Source: Pseudomonas massiliensis (GTDB lineage Bacteria > Pseudomonadota > Gammaproteobacteria > Pseudomonadales > Pseudomonadaceae). From it: a stretch of DNA of 64,000 nucleotides. Numbering within the stretch: position 1 is the stretch's first letter; each line of letters opens with the position of its first letter. Location of the stretch: positions 1,488,001 to 1,552,000 of the forward strand of contig NZ_CCYK01000007.1 in NCBI RefSeq assembly GCF_000826105.1, given 5' to 3'. The notes under the pieces are model-generated. The model did not search any database. It was given only the letters and a program-made list of their open reading frames with translations, and had not been told where the DNA came from. The translations under genes and the position numbers were made by a program. This document shows positions 24,432 to 32,639 of the stretch, piece after piece.

Positions 24432-26468
24432 ATGACCAACACCGCCTACCCACACCTGCTTGCCCCGCTTGACTTGGGCTTCACCACCTTGCGCAACCGA
24501 GCCCTGATGGGCTCCATGCATACCGGGCTCGAAGAGGTGGCCGGCGGCTTCGAACGCATGGCCGCCTACTTCGCCGAGCGCGCCCGGGGCGGCGTAGGTC
24601 TGATGGTGACCGGCGGCATCGCACCGAATGAAGAAGGGGGCGTGTACAAGGGCGCCGCCAAGCTGACCACGGCTGAGGAAGCCGAGCGTCACCGTGTGGT
24701 CACCCAGGCGGTACATGCCGAAGGCGGCAAGATCTGCCTGCAGATCCTGCATGCCGGGCGCTACGCCTACAGCCCGGCGCTGGTAGCACCGAGCGCCATC
24801 CAGGCGCCGATCAACCCGTTCAAGCCCCATGAGCTGGATGAGGGCGGTATCCAGAAGCAGATCGCCGATTTCGTCAACTGCGCGCGCCTGGCCCGGCAGG
24901 CCGGCTACGACGGCGTGGAGATCATGGGGTCCGAGGGTTACTTCATCAACCAGTTCCTGGTCGCCTGGACCAACCATCGCACGGATCGTTGGGGCGGCAG
25001 CTACGAGAACCGCATGCGCCTGGCGGTAGAGATCGTCAGCCAGGTCCGCGCCGCGGTCGGTGCCGAATTCATCATCATTTTCCGGCTGTCCATGCTCGAC
25101 CTCATCGAAGGTGGCAGCGACTGGAACGAAATAGTGCGATTGGCCCAGGCGGTTGAAACGGCCGGGGCGACCTTGATCAACACCGGTATCGGCTGGCATG
25201 AGGCGCGTATCCCAACCATCGCTACCAAGGTGCCTCGCGCGGCCTTCGCGAAGGTAACCGCCAAGCTGCGCGGCGCGGTCAAGGTTCCGCTGATTACCAC
25301 CAACCGCATCAACACGCCGGAAGTGGCCGAGCGCATCCTTGCCGAGGGCGACGCAGACATGGTGTCCATGGCCCGGCCCTTCCTGGCGGATCCGGCATTC
25401 ATTGCCAAGGCCGCCGAAGGCCGCGCGGACGAGATCAACACCTGCATCGCCTGCAATCAGGCGTGCCTTGACCATACGTTCGCCGGCAAGCTCACCAGCT
25501 GTCTGGTCAACCCGCGAGCCTGCCATGAGACCGAACTGCTGTACCTGCCGACGATGGCGCCTAAGCGAATCGCCGTGGTGGGCGCCGGGCCAGCGGGATT
25601 GGCCGCCGCTACCGTGGCGGCCGAGCGCGGGCATCAGGTAACGCTGTTCGACACCGCCACCGAAGTGGGCGGCCAGTTCAACGTGGCGCGGCGTATCCCC
25701 GGGAAGGAAGAGTTCAACGAAACCCTGCGCTACTTCCGTCGCAAGCTGGAACTGACCGGGGTCAGCCTACGGCTGGGGGCCCGGGTTGGCGTGGCCGAGC
25801 TGCTCGATGGCGGCTTCGACGAGGTCATCCTCGCCACCGGCATCACGCCAAGGGTTCCTCCGATTCCCGGCATCGATCACCCGAGCGTGCTGACCTACCT
25901 CGACGTTCTGCTTGGGCGCAAGCCGGTCGGCGCTCGGGTCGCCGTGATCGGAGCGGGCGGCATCGGTTTCGACGTCAGCGAATTCCTGGTTCACCAAGGC
26001 ACCGTGAGCAGTCTGGACCCCGGCGCCTTCTGGCGCGAATGGGGTATCGACCCCGCCCTGGACGCTCGTGGCGGGGTTGCTGGGGTGCAGGCTGAAGTCA
26101 GTCCGCCGGCGCGGCAGGTCTGGCTGTTGCAGCGCAAGGCCAGCAAGGTAGGCGATGGTCTCGGCAAGACTACGGGCTGGATCCATCGCGCGGGGCTCAA
26201 GAGCAAGCGCGTCCAGATGCTCAATTCGGTCGAGTACCTGAAGGTAGATGAACAGGGGCTGCATATCCGCGTCGGCGACAGTGAACCGCGTGTCCTGGCC
26301 GTGGACAATATCGTGGTATGCGCCGGGCAGGATCCGCTACGGGAGTTGGAGCACGGCCTGCGCGACGCGGGTATCCGGGTGCATCTGATCGGCGGCGCGG
26401 ACGTCGCTGCGGAGCTGGATGCCAAGCGCGCCATCAACCAGGGCTCACGTCTCGCCGCGGCGCTATGA
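24432..26468 (+). CDS. fadH: NADPH-dependent 2,4-dienoyl-CoA reductase
   Basis: 678 residues. Reduces 2,4-dienoyl-CoA intermediates in beta-oxidation of unsaturated fatty acids. N-terminal FMN TIM barrel of the old yellow enzyme type (LGFTTLRNRALMGSMHTG, QILHAGRYAY), a [4Fe-4S] cluster with CIACNQAC near 337-344 and a downstream Cys in LTSCLVNP, and a C-terminal FAD/NADP module (IAVVGAGPAGLAAATVAAERG, VAVIGAGGIGFDVSEF). It overlaps the next gene by 4 bases. Length and domains are complete. Confidence 0.95.
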   Translation: MTNTAYPHLLAPLDLGFTTLRNRALMGSMHTGLEEVAGGFERMAAYFAERARGGVGLMVTGGIAPNEEGGVYKGAAKLTTAEEAERHRVVTQAVHAEGGKICLQILHAGRYAYSPALVAPSAIQAPINPFKPHELDEGGIQKQIADFVNCARLARQAGYDGVEIMGSEGYFINQFLVAWTNHRTDRWGGSYENRMRLAVEIVSQVRAAVGAEFIIIFRLSMLDLIEGGSDWNEIVRLAQAVETAGATLINTGIGWHEARIPTIATKVPRAAFAKVTAKLRGAVKVPLITTNRINTPEVAERILAEGDADMVSMARPFLADPAFIAKAAEGRADEINTCIACNQACLDHTFAGKLTSCLVNPRACHETELLYLPTMAPKRIAVVGAGPAGLAAATVAAERGHQVTLFDTATEVGGQFNVARRIPGKEEFNETLRYFRRKLELTGVSLRLGARVGVAELLDGGFDEVILATGITPRVPPIPGIDHPSVLTYLDVLLGRKPVGARVAVIGAGGIGFDVSEFLVHQGTVSSLDPGAFWREWGIDPALDARGGVAGVQAEVSPPARQVWLLQRKASKVGDGLGKTTGWIHRAGLKSKRVQMLNSVEYLKVDEQGLHIRVGDSEPRVLAVDNIVVCAGQDPLRELEHGLRDAGIRVHLIGGADVAAELDAKRAINQGSRLAAAL

Positions 26469-27367
26469 TTGCGCCGGGGCCTGGCCAGGCGCCCTTGCAG
26501 CGGTTGCGCCTACCGTGGCTGGACGCAGCGGGAGTGGAAGCGTCGGTGCTGAGGCTGGACCTTATCCACCCCTTGGTCAGCGGCAACAAGCTGTTCAAGC
26601 TGCTTCCCTGGCTGACCGAAGCCCGGGCGACGGGCGCCACCGGCCTGATCAGCCTGGGCGGCCCCTGGTCCAATCATCTTCATGCACTGGCCGCGTTGGG
26701 CGCGCATGAAGGCCTGGCGACCGTCGGCCTGCTGCGAGGCGAGGCCCGAGACACGGCGACCGTGGCCGACCTGCGCGCCATGGGCATGCAACTGCACTGG
26801 CTGGGTTATGGCGGCTATCGGGCCCGGCATGAACCTGATTTCTGGAAACCTTGGCACGAACGCTACCCAGGCTACCTGGGCTTGCCCGAAGGCGGCGCTT
26901 GTCAGCGAGGCGTCCAGGGCTGTAGCGCTTTGCTTGAGCTGGTCCAGTCGCAGCTGGGTGTCATTGGCTGGGAGGATTTCGATGCCTGGTGGCTGGCCGC
27001 GGGTACCGGCACTACCGCGGCCGGCCTGGCCATGGCTGAAGACGGCAGACGCCCTGTGCACGCTGCCTTGGCGGTGCGACCTGGCCAAGGCGCTGAGCGC
27101 AATGTCATCGCGCTGCTGGGCGCCGAGCCCGTCATATGGCATGACGCCAGTCGCGGCGGTTTCGGCAAGGTCGATGCCGAGCTGTTCACCTTCCTGACCA
27201 CCACCGAAGCCCAAGGCGAACTTGCTCTGGAGCCTCTCTACACCGCCAAGGCGCTGTTTGCGCTACGCACGTCGGTAAGTGCCGGGCTGTTCCCCAAGGG
27301 CAGCCGTCTGGTGTTCGTTCATACAGGCGGCCTGCAAGGGCGTCGCGGATTCCCGTCGCTTCCGTAA
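26465..27367 (+). CDS. PLP-dependent D-cysteine desulfhydrase / ACC deaminase-like protein
   Basis: 300 residues of the fold II PLP family. The PLP lysine is Lys42 in LVSGNKLFKL; SLGGPWSNHLHALAALG is the substrate/phosphate region, and AAGTGTTAAGLA is the phosphate-binding glycine loop. Members deaminate ACC or release pyruvate, sulfide and ammonia from D-cysteine. The exact substrate is uncertain because the discriminating residues cannot be judged by eye. Its ATG overlaps the fadH stop (ATGA), so it should be co-translated. Confidence 0.8.
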   Translation: MIAPGPGQAPLQRLRLPWLDAAGVEASVLRLDLIHPLVSGNKLFKLLPWLTEARATGATGLISLGGPWSNHLHALAALGAHEGLATVGLLRGEARDTATVADLRAMGMQLHWLGYGGYRARHEPDFWKPWHERYPGYLGLPEGGACQRGVQGCSALLELVQSQLGVIGWEDFDAWWLAAGTGTTAAGLAMAEDGRRPVHAALAVRPGQGAERNVIALLGAEPVIWHDASRGGFGKVDAELFTFLTTTEAQGELALEPLYTAKALFALRTSVSAGLFPKGSRLVFVHTGGLQGRRGFPSLP

Positions 27368-27425
27368 CCAGATTCTGTTTAAAGGTCACTGATCGCCTGA
27401 GCGCGATTTCGTGAGTCTGCAGCAT

Positions 27426-27444
27426 AATCCCATAATATGGGAAT
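27426..27444. promoter_or_regulatory. 19-bp near-perfect palindrome upstream of dgoK, candidate IclR operator
   Basis: AATCCCATAATATGGGAAT: arms TCCCATA/TATGGGA are perfect around A27435, and 8 of 9 base pairs match in the wider arms. It ends 12 bases before the -35 box of the dgo promoter, a position suitable for an activator or an upstream repressor site. Confidence 0.55.
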
Positions 27445-27456
27445 GAAGTTTATATA

Positions 27457-27486
27457 TTGAGATTTTCCGAGAGGTCGCGCTATAGT
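27457..27486 (+). promoter_or_regulatory. Sigma-70 promoter of the dgo operon
   Basis: TTGAGA (27457-27462), 18-base spacer, TATAGT (27481-27486). The start point would be near 27493, leaving a leader of about 30 bases that contains the CA motif and the ribosome binding site. Confidence 0.6.
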
Positions 27487-27503
27487 CTTTTCGCCGCTGA
27501 CAT

Positions 27504-27511
27504 AACAACAA
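27504..27511 (+). promoter_or_regulatory. CA motif (Hfq/Crc target) in the dgoK leader
   Basis: AACAACAA matches AAnAAnAA perfectly. It lies 12 bases before ATG 27524 and directly upstream of AGGTGAGG, the ribosome binding site, the usual place for Hfq/Crc translational repression. Confidence 0.65.
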
Positions 27512-27523
27512 GCAGGTGAGGCA

Positions 27524-28495
27524 ATGGACGTACGATTGATCGGGCTGGATTGGGGCACCACCGCCCTGAGGGCCTATTGCCTGGGCGAGAACGGCCACGT
27601 GCTGGCGACACGCGCATTGGCCAAGGGCATCATGAACATCGCCAAGGGTGGCTTCGAGCAGGTCCTCCATGAAGCCTGCGGCGACTGGCGTGAGCTCGCT
27701 CCCCAGGTGCCAGTCGTGGCCTGCGGCATGGTCGGCAGCGCCCAGGGCTGGCGTGAGGCCCCTTATTGCATGGCGCCCGCCAGCCCGGCCGGCGTCGCTG
27801 CCGGCTTGGTCCGCCAGCCCCTGCAAGACGGCGGCTGCCTGCATATCATTCCTGGCGTGCTGCAAGACGGAGCGCTGCCCAACGTGATGCGGGGTGAAGA
27901 GACCCAGGTCTTCGGCTTGCTCCAGACGCTAGCTCAGGCTGAGGGCAAGACGCCGTGGCTGATCGGCCTGCCGGGCACTCACAGCAAATGGGTACAGGTG
28001 GAGGAAGGGTGCATCCGCCACTTCGATACCTTCATGACCGGCGAACTCTTCGCGGTGGCTTGCCAACACACCATCCTGGGGCGTACCCAGGCACCCAGCG
28101 AAGCCTTTCAGCAGCAGGCCTTCGATCGCGGAGTGGCGGTGGCGCGGTCGGCGGAGGGCCGCCTGGGTCTGCTCGCCACGCTGTTCAGTGCCAGGACGCT
28201 GGGGTTGACCAATGTATTGGCACCCCACGAGCAAGCCGACTACCTCTCCGGCTTGATGATCGGCCATGAGGTAGCCGCGCTGGTCAACGCCCGGCCAGGC
28301 GCAACGAGTACCGGCGCTATTGCCCTTATCGGTAGCCCAGCCCTCTGCCAGCGCTACCAGCGTGTCTTGCACGCTTGCGGTTTCGCCAATGTCCGCATCA
28401 GCGATCAGGCTACCGAGCTTGGGCTGTGGTCGTTGGCTGCGGCGGCCGGCCTTGTCCAACCTGACCTGAAGGAGCTCACCCATGTTGCTCAATGA
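27524..28495 (+). CDS. dgoK: 2-dehydro-3-deoxygalactonokinase
   Basis: 323 residues, a sugar-acid kinase of the DgoK family that phosphorylates 2-keto-3-deoxygalactonate at C6. Motifs: LIGLDWGTTALRAYCLG phosphate-1 loop at the N-terminus, GCMVGSAQGW-like segment VVACGMVGSAQGWREAPY, LIGLPGTHSKWVQVEEG and DTFMTGELFAV. First gene of dgoK-A-D-T; its 3' end overlaps dgoA by 14 bases. Expression is likely under a CA motif and a palindrome upstream. Confidence 0.94.
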   Translation: MDVRLIGLDWGTTALRAYCLGENGHVLATRALAKGIMNIAKGGFEQVLHEACGDWRELAPQVPVVACGMVGSAQGWREAPYCMAPASPAGVAAGLVRQPLQDGGCLHIIPGVLQDGALPNVMRGEETQVFGLLQTLAQAEGKTPWLIGLPGTHSKWVQVEEGCIRHFDTFMTGELFAVACQHTILGRTQAPSEAFQQQAFDRGVAVARSAEGRLGLLATLFSARTLGLTNVLAPHEQADYLSGLMIGHEVAALVNARPGATSTGAIALIGSPALCQRYQRVLHACGFANVRISDQATELGLWSLAAAAGLVQPDLKELTHVAQ

Positions 28496-29105
28496 CGCCA
28501 TGGCGCGTAACGGCCTGATCGCGATCCTGCGGGGCCTGCGGCCCGATGAGGCATTGTCCGTAGGCCAGACGCTCTATGCTGCCGGCCTGCGAGTGATCGA
28601 AGTGCCACTCAATTCTCCCGAGCCCTTGCGCAGTATCCGCATTCTGCGCGATGGCCTGCCAGCGGATTGCCTGGTGGGCGCGGGCACCGTGCTTAGCGAG
28701 CGAGACGTGGGCGAGGTGCGCGACGCCGGCGGCGAGCTCATCGTGATGCCCCATGCCGACCTGAAAGTAGTGCGCGCAGCCAAGTCCGCAGGTTTGCAAC
28801 TGGCTCCCGGAGTGGTGACCCCAACCGAGGCGTTCGCAGCGCTGGAGGCCGGTGCCGACGCGCTCAAGCTGTTCCCGGCCGAGGCGCTGACCCCTGCAGT
28901 GGTTCGCGCGTTGCTGGCGGTGCTGCCAAAGGGAACACCGCTGGTGCCGGTCGGTGGTATCACGCCGGAGAACATGTCGCCCTTCCTTGAAGCCGGTGTC
29001 GCCGGCTTCGGCCTGGGCTCCGGCTTGTACAAGCCGGGCATGAGCACCGAAGACATACGCCAGCGGGCCGACGCCTATGTACAAGGCTGGCAGCGGGCAC
29101 GCTGA
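28482..29105 (+). CDS. dgoA: 2-dehydro-3-deoxy-6-phosphogalactonate aldolase
   Basis: 207 residues, a class I KDPG-type aldolase splitting 2-keto-3-deoxy-6-phosphogalactonate into pyruvate and glyceraldehyde 3-phosphate. The Schiff-base lysine is in DALKLFPAEAL near 127; the catalytic Glu is in LRVIEVPLNSPEP. GAGTVLSERDVGEV and PVGGITPENM are also typical. It overlaps dgoK, which implies coupling. The specificity for the galacto epimer is inferred from the operon. Confidence 0.93.
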   Translation: MLLNDAMARNGLIAILRGLRPDEALSVGQTLYAAGLRVIEVPLNSPEPLRSIRILRDGLPADCLVGAGTVLSERDVGEVRDAGGELIVMPHADLKVVRAAKSAGLQLAPGVVTPTEAFAALEAGADALKLFPAEALTPAVVRALLAVLPKGTPLVPVGGITPENMSPFLEAGVAGFGLGSGLYKPGMSTEDIRQRADAYVQGWQRAR

Positions 29106-29150
29106 AGCGCAACCCCTACGAATTCAGAACATCGACAAGAGAGACAAGCG

Positions 29151-30299
29151 ATGAAAATCACCCGTTTGACCACCTTTATCGTGCCCCCGCGCTGGTGCTT
29201 CCTGAAAATCGAGACAGACCAAGGCATCAGTGGCTGGGGCGAACCGGTGGTGGAGGGGCGCGCGCACACCGTGGCGGCGGCGGTCGAGGAGCTGGCCGAT
29301 TACCTGGTCGGCAAGGACCCGCGCAACATCGAGGACCATTGGCAGGTGCTATACCGCGGCGGTTTCTACCGAGGTGGGGCGGTACACATGAGCGCCCTGG
29401 CCGGCATTGACCAGGCCTTGTGGGACATCAAGGGCAAGGCCCTGGGGGTGTCGGTCAGTGATCTGCTTGGCGGGCAGGTCCGTGATCGCATCAAGGTATA
29501 TTCCTGGATCGGCGGCGACCGACCCTCGGAAACCGCCACGGCAGCGAGCGAGGCCGTGGCCCGTGGCTTCAGCGCGGTGAAGCTGAACGGCACTGAAGAA
29601 ATGCAGTATGTGGACAGTTTCGACAAGGTCGATCGCTGCCTGGCCAGCGTGGCCGCCGTTCGCGATGCCGTAGGCCCCAACGTAGGCATTGGTGTTGACT
29701 TCCATGGGCGCGTGCACAAGCCCATGGCCAAGGTGCTGATGAAAGAGCTGGACCCATTCAAGCTGATGTTCATCGAGGAGCCTGTACTCAGCGAACACTA
29801 CGAAGCCTTGAAGGAGCTGGCGCCTCTGACCAGTACTCCCATCGCCCTGGGCGAGCGGCTGTTCTCCCGCTGGGACTTCAAGCGCATCCTCAGCGAGGGC
29901 TACGTGGATATCATCCAGCCCGATGCGTCCCATGCTGGCGGCATCACCGAAACACGCAAGATCGCCGCCATGGCGGAAGCCTACGATGTGGCCCTGGCCT
30001 TGCACTGCCCCCTGGGGCCTATCGCCCTGGCCGCCTGCCTGCAACTGGACGCGGCCTGCTACAACGCGTTCATCCAGGAGCAGAGCCTGGGCATCCACTA
30101 CAACGAGAGCAACGACTTGCTCGATTATGTCCGCCAGCCCGAAGTCTTCGATTACGACAGCGGCTTCGTGAAGATCCCGCGCGGTCCAGGCCTGGGCATC
30201 GAGATCAACGAAGAGTACGTGCGTGAGCGAGCCGCCATTGGCCACCGCTGGCGTAATCCGATCTGGCGTCACGCCGATGGCAGTTTCGCAGAGTGGTAA
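29151..30299 (+). CDS. dgoD: D-galactonate dehydratase
   Basis: 382 residues of the mandelate racemase/muconate lactonizing enolase superfamily, dehydrating D-galactonate to 2-keto-3-deoxygalactonate with Mg2+. Family residues are visible: metal ligands in GIGVDFHGRVHKP (Asp), LMFIEEPVLSEH (Glu) and IALGERLFSRWDFKRIL (Glu), and the active-site His in LALHCPLGPIAL. The N-terminus KITRLTTFIVPPRWCFLKIE and length are those of DgoD. Third gene of the operon, 45 bases after dgoA. Confidence 0.95.
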   Translation: MKITRLTTFIVPPRWCFLKIETDQGISGWGEPVVEGRAHTVAAAVEELADYLVGKDPRNIEDHWQVLYRGGFYRGGAVHMSALAGIDQALWDIKGKALGVSVSDLLGGQVRDRIKVYSWIGGDRPSETATAASEAVARGFSAVKLNGTEEMQYVDSFDKVDRCLASVAAVRDAVGPNVGIGVDFHGRVHKPMAKVLMKELDPFKLMFIEEPVLSEHYEALKELAPLTSTPIALGERLFSRWDFKRILSEGYVDIIQPDASHAGGITETRKIAAMAEAYDVALALHCPLGPIALAACLQLDAACYNAFIQEQSLGIHYNESNDLLDYVRQPEVFDYDSGFVKIPRGPGLGIEINEEYVRERAAIGHRWRNPIWRHADGSFAEW

Positions 30300-30358
30300 G
30301 GCCGCCCGGCGCCTGAGGGCGCGTTCGGCACGTGGACAATAATCAGAAGAGACCCGAC

Positions 30359-31681
30359 ATGCACACCTCAGCTACCGCCGCGCCAGTGGCCCCCAGCGTC
30401 GCGATGGCGCCTACGCGTAAACGGTTCTTCATCATGGTGCTGCTGTTCATCACCGTGGTGATCAACTACCTGGATCGCGCCAACCTGTCCATCGCCGCGC
30501 CCGCCCTGACCGGTGAGCTGGGGCTGGACCCCACCCACGTGGGGCTCGTGTTCTCTGCTTTCGGCTGGACCTACGCCGCCATGCAGATTCCCGGCGGCTG
30601 GCTGGTTGACCGGGTACCGCCGCGCATCCTCTATACCGCCGCGCTGCTGTTATGGTCACTGGCTACCCTGGCCCTGGGCTTCGTCGGCAGCTTCGTGGCG
30701 CTGTTCGTGCTGCGCATGGCAGTGGGCGCGCTGGAAGCGCCGGCCTATCCGATCAACAGCCGGGTAGTGACCAGCTGGTTCCCTGAGCGTGAGCGAGCTA
30801 CCGCCGTGGGGGTATACACCTCTGGGCAGTTCGTCGGGCTGGCGTTCCTGACGCCGGTGTTGGCCTGGCTGCAACAGGCCTTCGGCTGGCAGATGGTGTT
30901 TGTCATCACCGGCCTGGCAGGCGTGGCCTGGGCCTTGGCGTGGTATGCCTTGTATCGAGAGCCGCGCGCCGCCCGGGGCGCGAACGCGGCGGAGCTGGCA
31001 TTGATTCAGGAAGGCGGCGGCCTGCTGGACCTGCAGGGCAAGGCTGCCAGGCGCGGTTTCCAGGCCTGGGAAATCAAGGCCGTCCTGACCCAGCGCAAGC
31101 TGTGGGGCATCTATATCGGCCAGTTTTGCCTGAACTCGACCCTGTGGTTTTTCCTGACCTGGTTTCCTACCTACCTGGTGAAATACCGGGGCATGGACTT
31201 CATCAAGTCCGGGCTGCTGGCAGCAGTCCCGTTCCTGGCCGCCTTCATCGGCGTGCTTTGCTCCGGGGTGTTTTCCGACTGGCTTATCCGCCGCGGCGCC
31301 AGCGTGGGCGTGGCGCGCAAGTTGCCGATCATCGGCGGGCTGCTCATCTCTACCAGCATCATAGGCGCTAATTGGTTCGACTCCACGGCTGTGGTCATCG
31401 CTTGCCTGGCCCTGGCCTTCTTCGGCAACGGCCTGGCGTCCATTACCTGGTCATTGGTATCGACCCTGGCGCCGGCCGGGTTGCTGGGGCTTACGGGCGG
31501 CATGTTCAATTTCATCGGCAACCTGTCGGCCATCATCACACCCATGGTGATCGGCTTCCTGGCAAGCGGAGACTCGTTCGCCCCAGCCATCACCTATGTA
31601 GCGGCCACTGCGCTAGTGGGCGCGCTCTGCTATATCCTCCTGGTCGGGAAGGTAGAACGCATCGCGGTCGAGGAGAGATGA
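30359..31681 (+). CDS. dgoT: MFS D-galactonate transporter
   Basis: 440 residues, anion:cation symporter branch of MFS. The segment VVINYLDRANLSIAAPAL is a hallmark of ACS sugar-acid transporters including DgoT and ExuT; FSAFGWTYAAMQIPGGWLVDRVPPR is the loop 2-3 motif. Operon position gives D-galactonate as the likely substrate, taken up with protons. ATG 30359 is preferred (AGAAGAG upstream); a GTG at 30332 could add nine residues. Confidence 0.9.
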   Translation: MHTSATAAPVAPSVAMAPTRKRFFIMVLLFITVVINYLDRANLSIAAPALTGELGLDPTHVGLVFSAFGWTYAAMQIPGGWLVDRVPPRILYTAALLLWSLATLALGFVGSFVALFVLRMAVGALEAPAYPINSRVVTSWFPERERATAVGVYTSGQFVGLAFLTPVLAWLQQAFGWQMVFVITGLAGVAWALAWYALYREPRAARGANAAELALIQEGGGLLDLQGKAARRGFQAWEIKAVLTQRKLWGIYIGQFCLNSTLWFFLTWFPTYLVKYRGMDFIKSGLLAAVPFLAAFIGVLCSGVFSDWLIRRGASVGVARKLPIIGGLLISTSIIGANWFDSTAVVIACLALAFFGNGLASITWSLVSTLAPAGLLGLTGGMFNFIGNLSAIITPMVIGFLASGDSFAPAITYVAATALVGALCYILLVGKVERIAVEER

Positions 31682-31736
31682 CGGCTCCTTCGCGGCCGAC
31701 GATAATGAGCTCCTTTACCGTTCAGGGTCATAGTCG

Positions 31737-32513
31737 ATGACGTCCAGTGATGCCTCTTGCTCCGTGCCCGCCGGCACCCAGACGCTGCTGCGAGGGTTGA
31801 ATGTCATCCAGGCGGTGGCCACGGGCGCGCGCGACCTCAAGGCGATTTCCGCGCGCCTGGGGATGACCCGCAGCACCACTCATCGCCTGGCCAGTGCCCT
31901 GGTGGAAGCGCGCTACCTGCGGGTGACGCCACAGGGTTACTACCTCGGCTCGAGGCTGATCGAGCTGGGTTTCCAGGCGCGGGACGAACTCCCGCTGCCA
32001 GCATTGGCCACGCCCTGGCTGGATGAGCTATCGAGGCTTACCGGCGATACGGTGCACCTGGCCGTGCGCGACGGCGATCAGGTGCTCTACCTGCATAAGA
32101 ACCCAGGGCGAAACGGGCCGGAGATGCGTTCCCGGGTCGGCCAGCGCATGCCGCTCACCCGTACCGGGATCGGCAAGGCACTGTTGCTCGATGCCGCCGA
32201 GGCGGAATGGCGGCGCTTGTTCGAAGGGCAGCCTCAGCCCGCCGCCGTGTGGCCCGGCCGCGCTGAACCGGATTGGGAGACGTTTCTGGCCCGCATGCAG
32301 GAGTATGCCGCCGGTGGGTATGCGTTCGACCTGGAAGACAATGAGCCCTCCATCCGCTGTGTGGCCGCACCCGTGCGCGACGCCAGCGGGCAGATCGTCG
32401 CCGCCATCAGTGTCGCCAGTACGGTACCCTACATGCCCCTGGAGCGCATGGACGAACTGCGGCCAAGGGTCCAGCAGGCCGCCCAAGCCGTAAGTCGCGA
32501 GCTGGGCGGCTGA
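31737..32513 (+). CDS. IclR-family regulator, probable dgo regulator
   Basis: 258 residues. N-terminal winged helix-turn-helix (DLKAISARLGMTRSTTHRLASAL) and C-terminal IclR effector domain (DTVHLAVRDGDQVLYLHKNPG, MPLTRTGIGKALL, GYAFDLEDNEPSIRCVAAPVRD). It is the last gene of the galactonate cluster, 55 bases after dgoT, so it likely senses galactonate or a pathway intermediate and acts at the palindrome before dgoK. In Enterobacteria the dgo regulator is GntR-type, so this is a different solution. A short hairpin follows at 32531-32548. Confidence 0.88.
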   Translation: MTSSDASCSVPAGTQTLLRGLNVIQAVATGARDLKAISARLGMTRSTTHRLASALVEARYLRVTPQGYYLGSRLIELGFQARDELPLPALATPWLDELSRLTGDTVHLAVRDGDQVLYLHKNPGRNGPEMRSRVGQRMPLTRTGIGKALLLDAAEAEWRRLFEGQPQPAAVWPGRAEPDWETFLARMQEYAAGGYAFDLEDNEPSIRCVAAPVRDASGQIVAAISVASTVPYMPLERMDELRPRVQQAAQAVSRELGG

Positions 32514-32639
32514 CCCCGGCGGTTTGCGCGACGCTCATCGAAGAGCGTTGCCCCGCCATATCGCTACTGGCTGATCCCTTCAGATAGGGCGAAGGCTAGC
32601 GAACGTCCAATAGCCTCGCCAGCTCTTCAACCCCTGCCT

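Noticed and set aside
24366..25634. A 422-codon minus-strand frame over fadH
   Set aside because: Antisense shadow; no recognisable domain.
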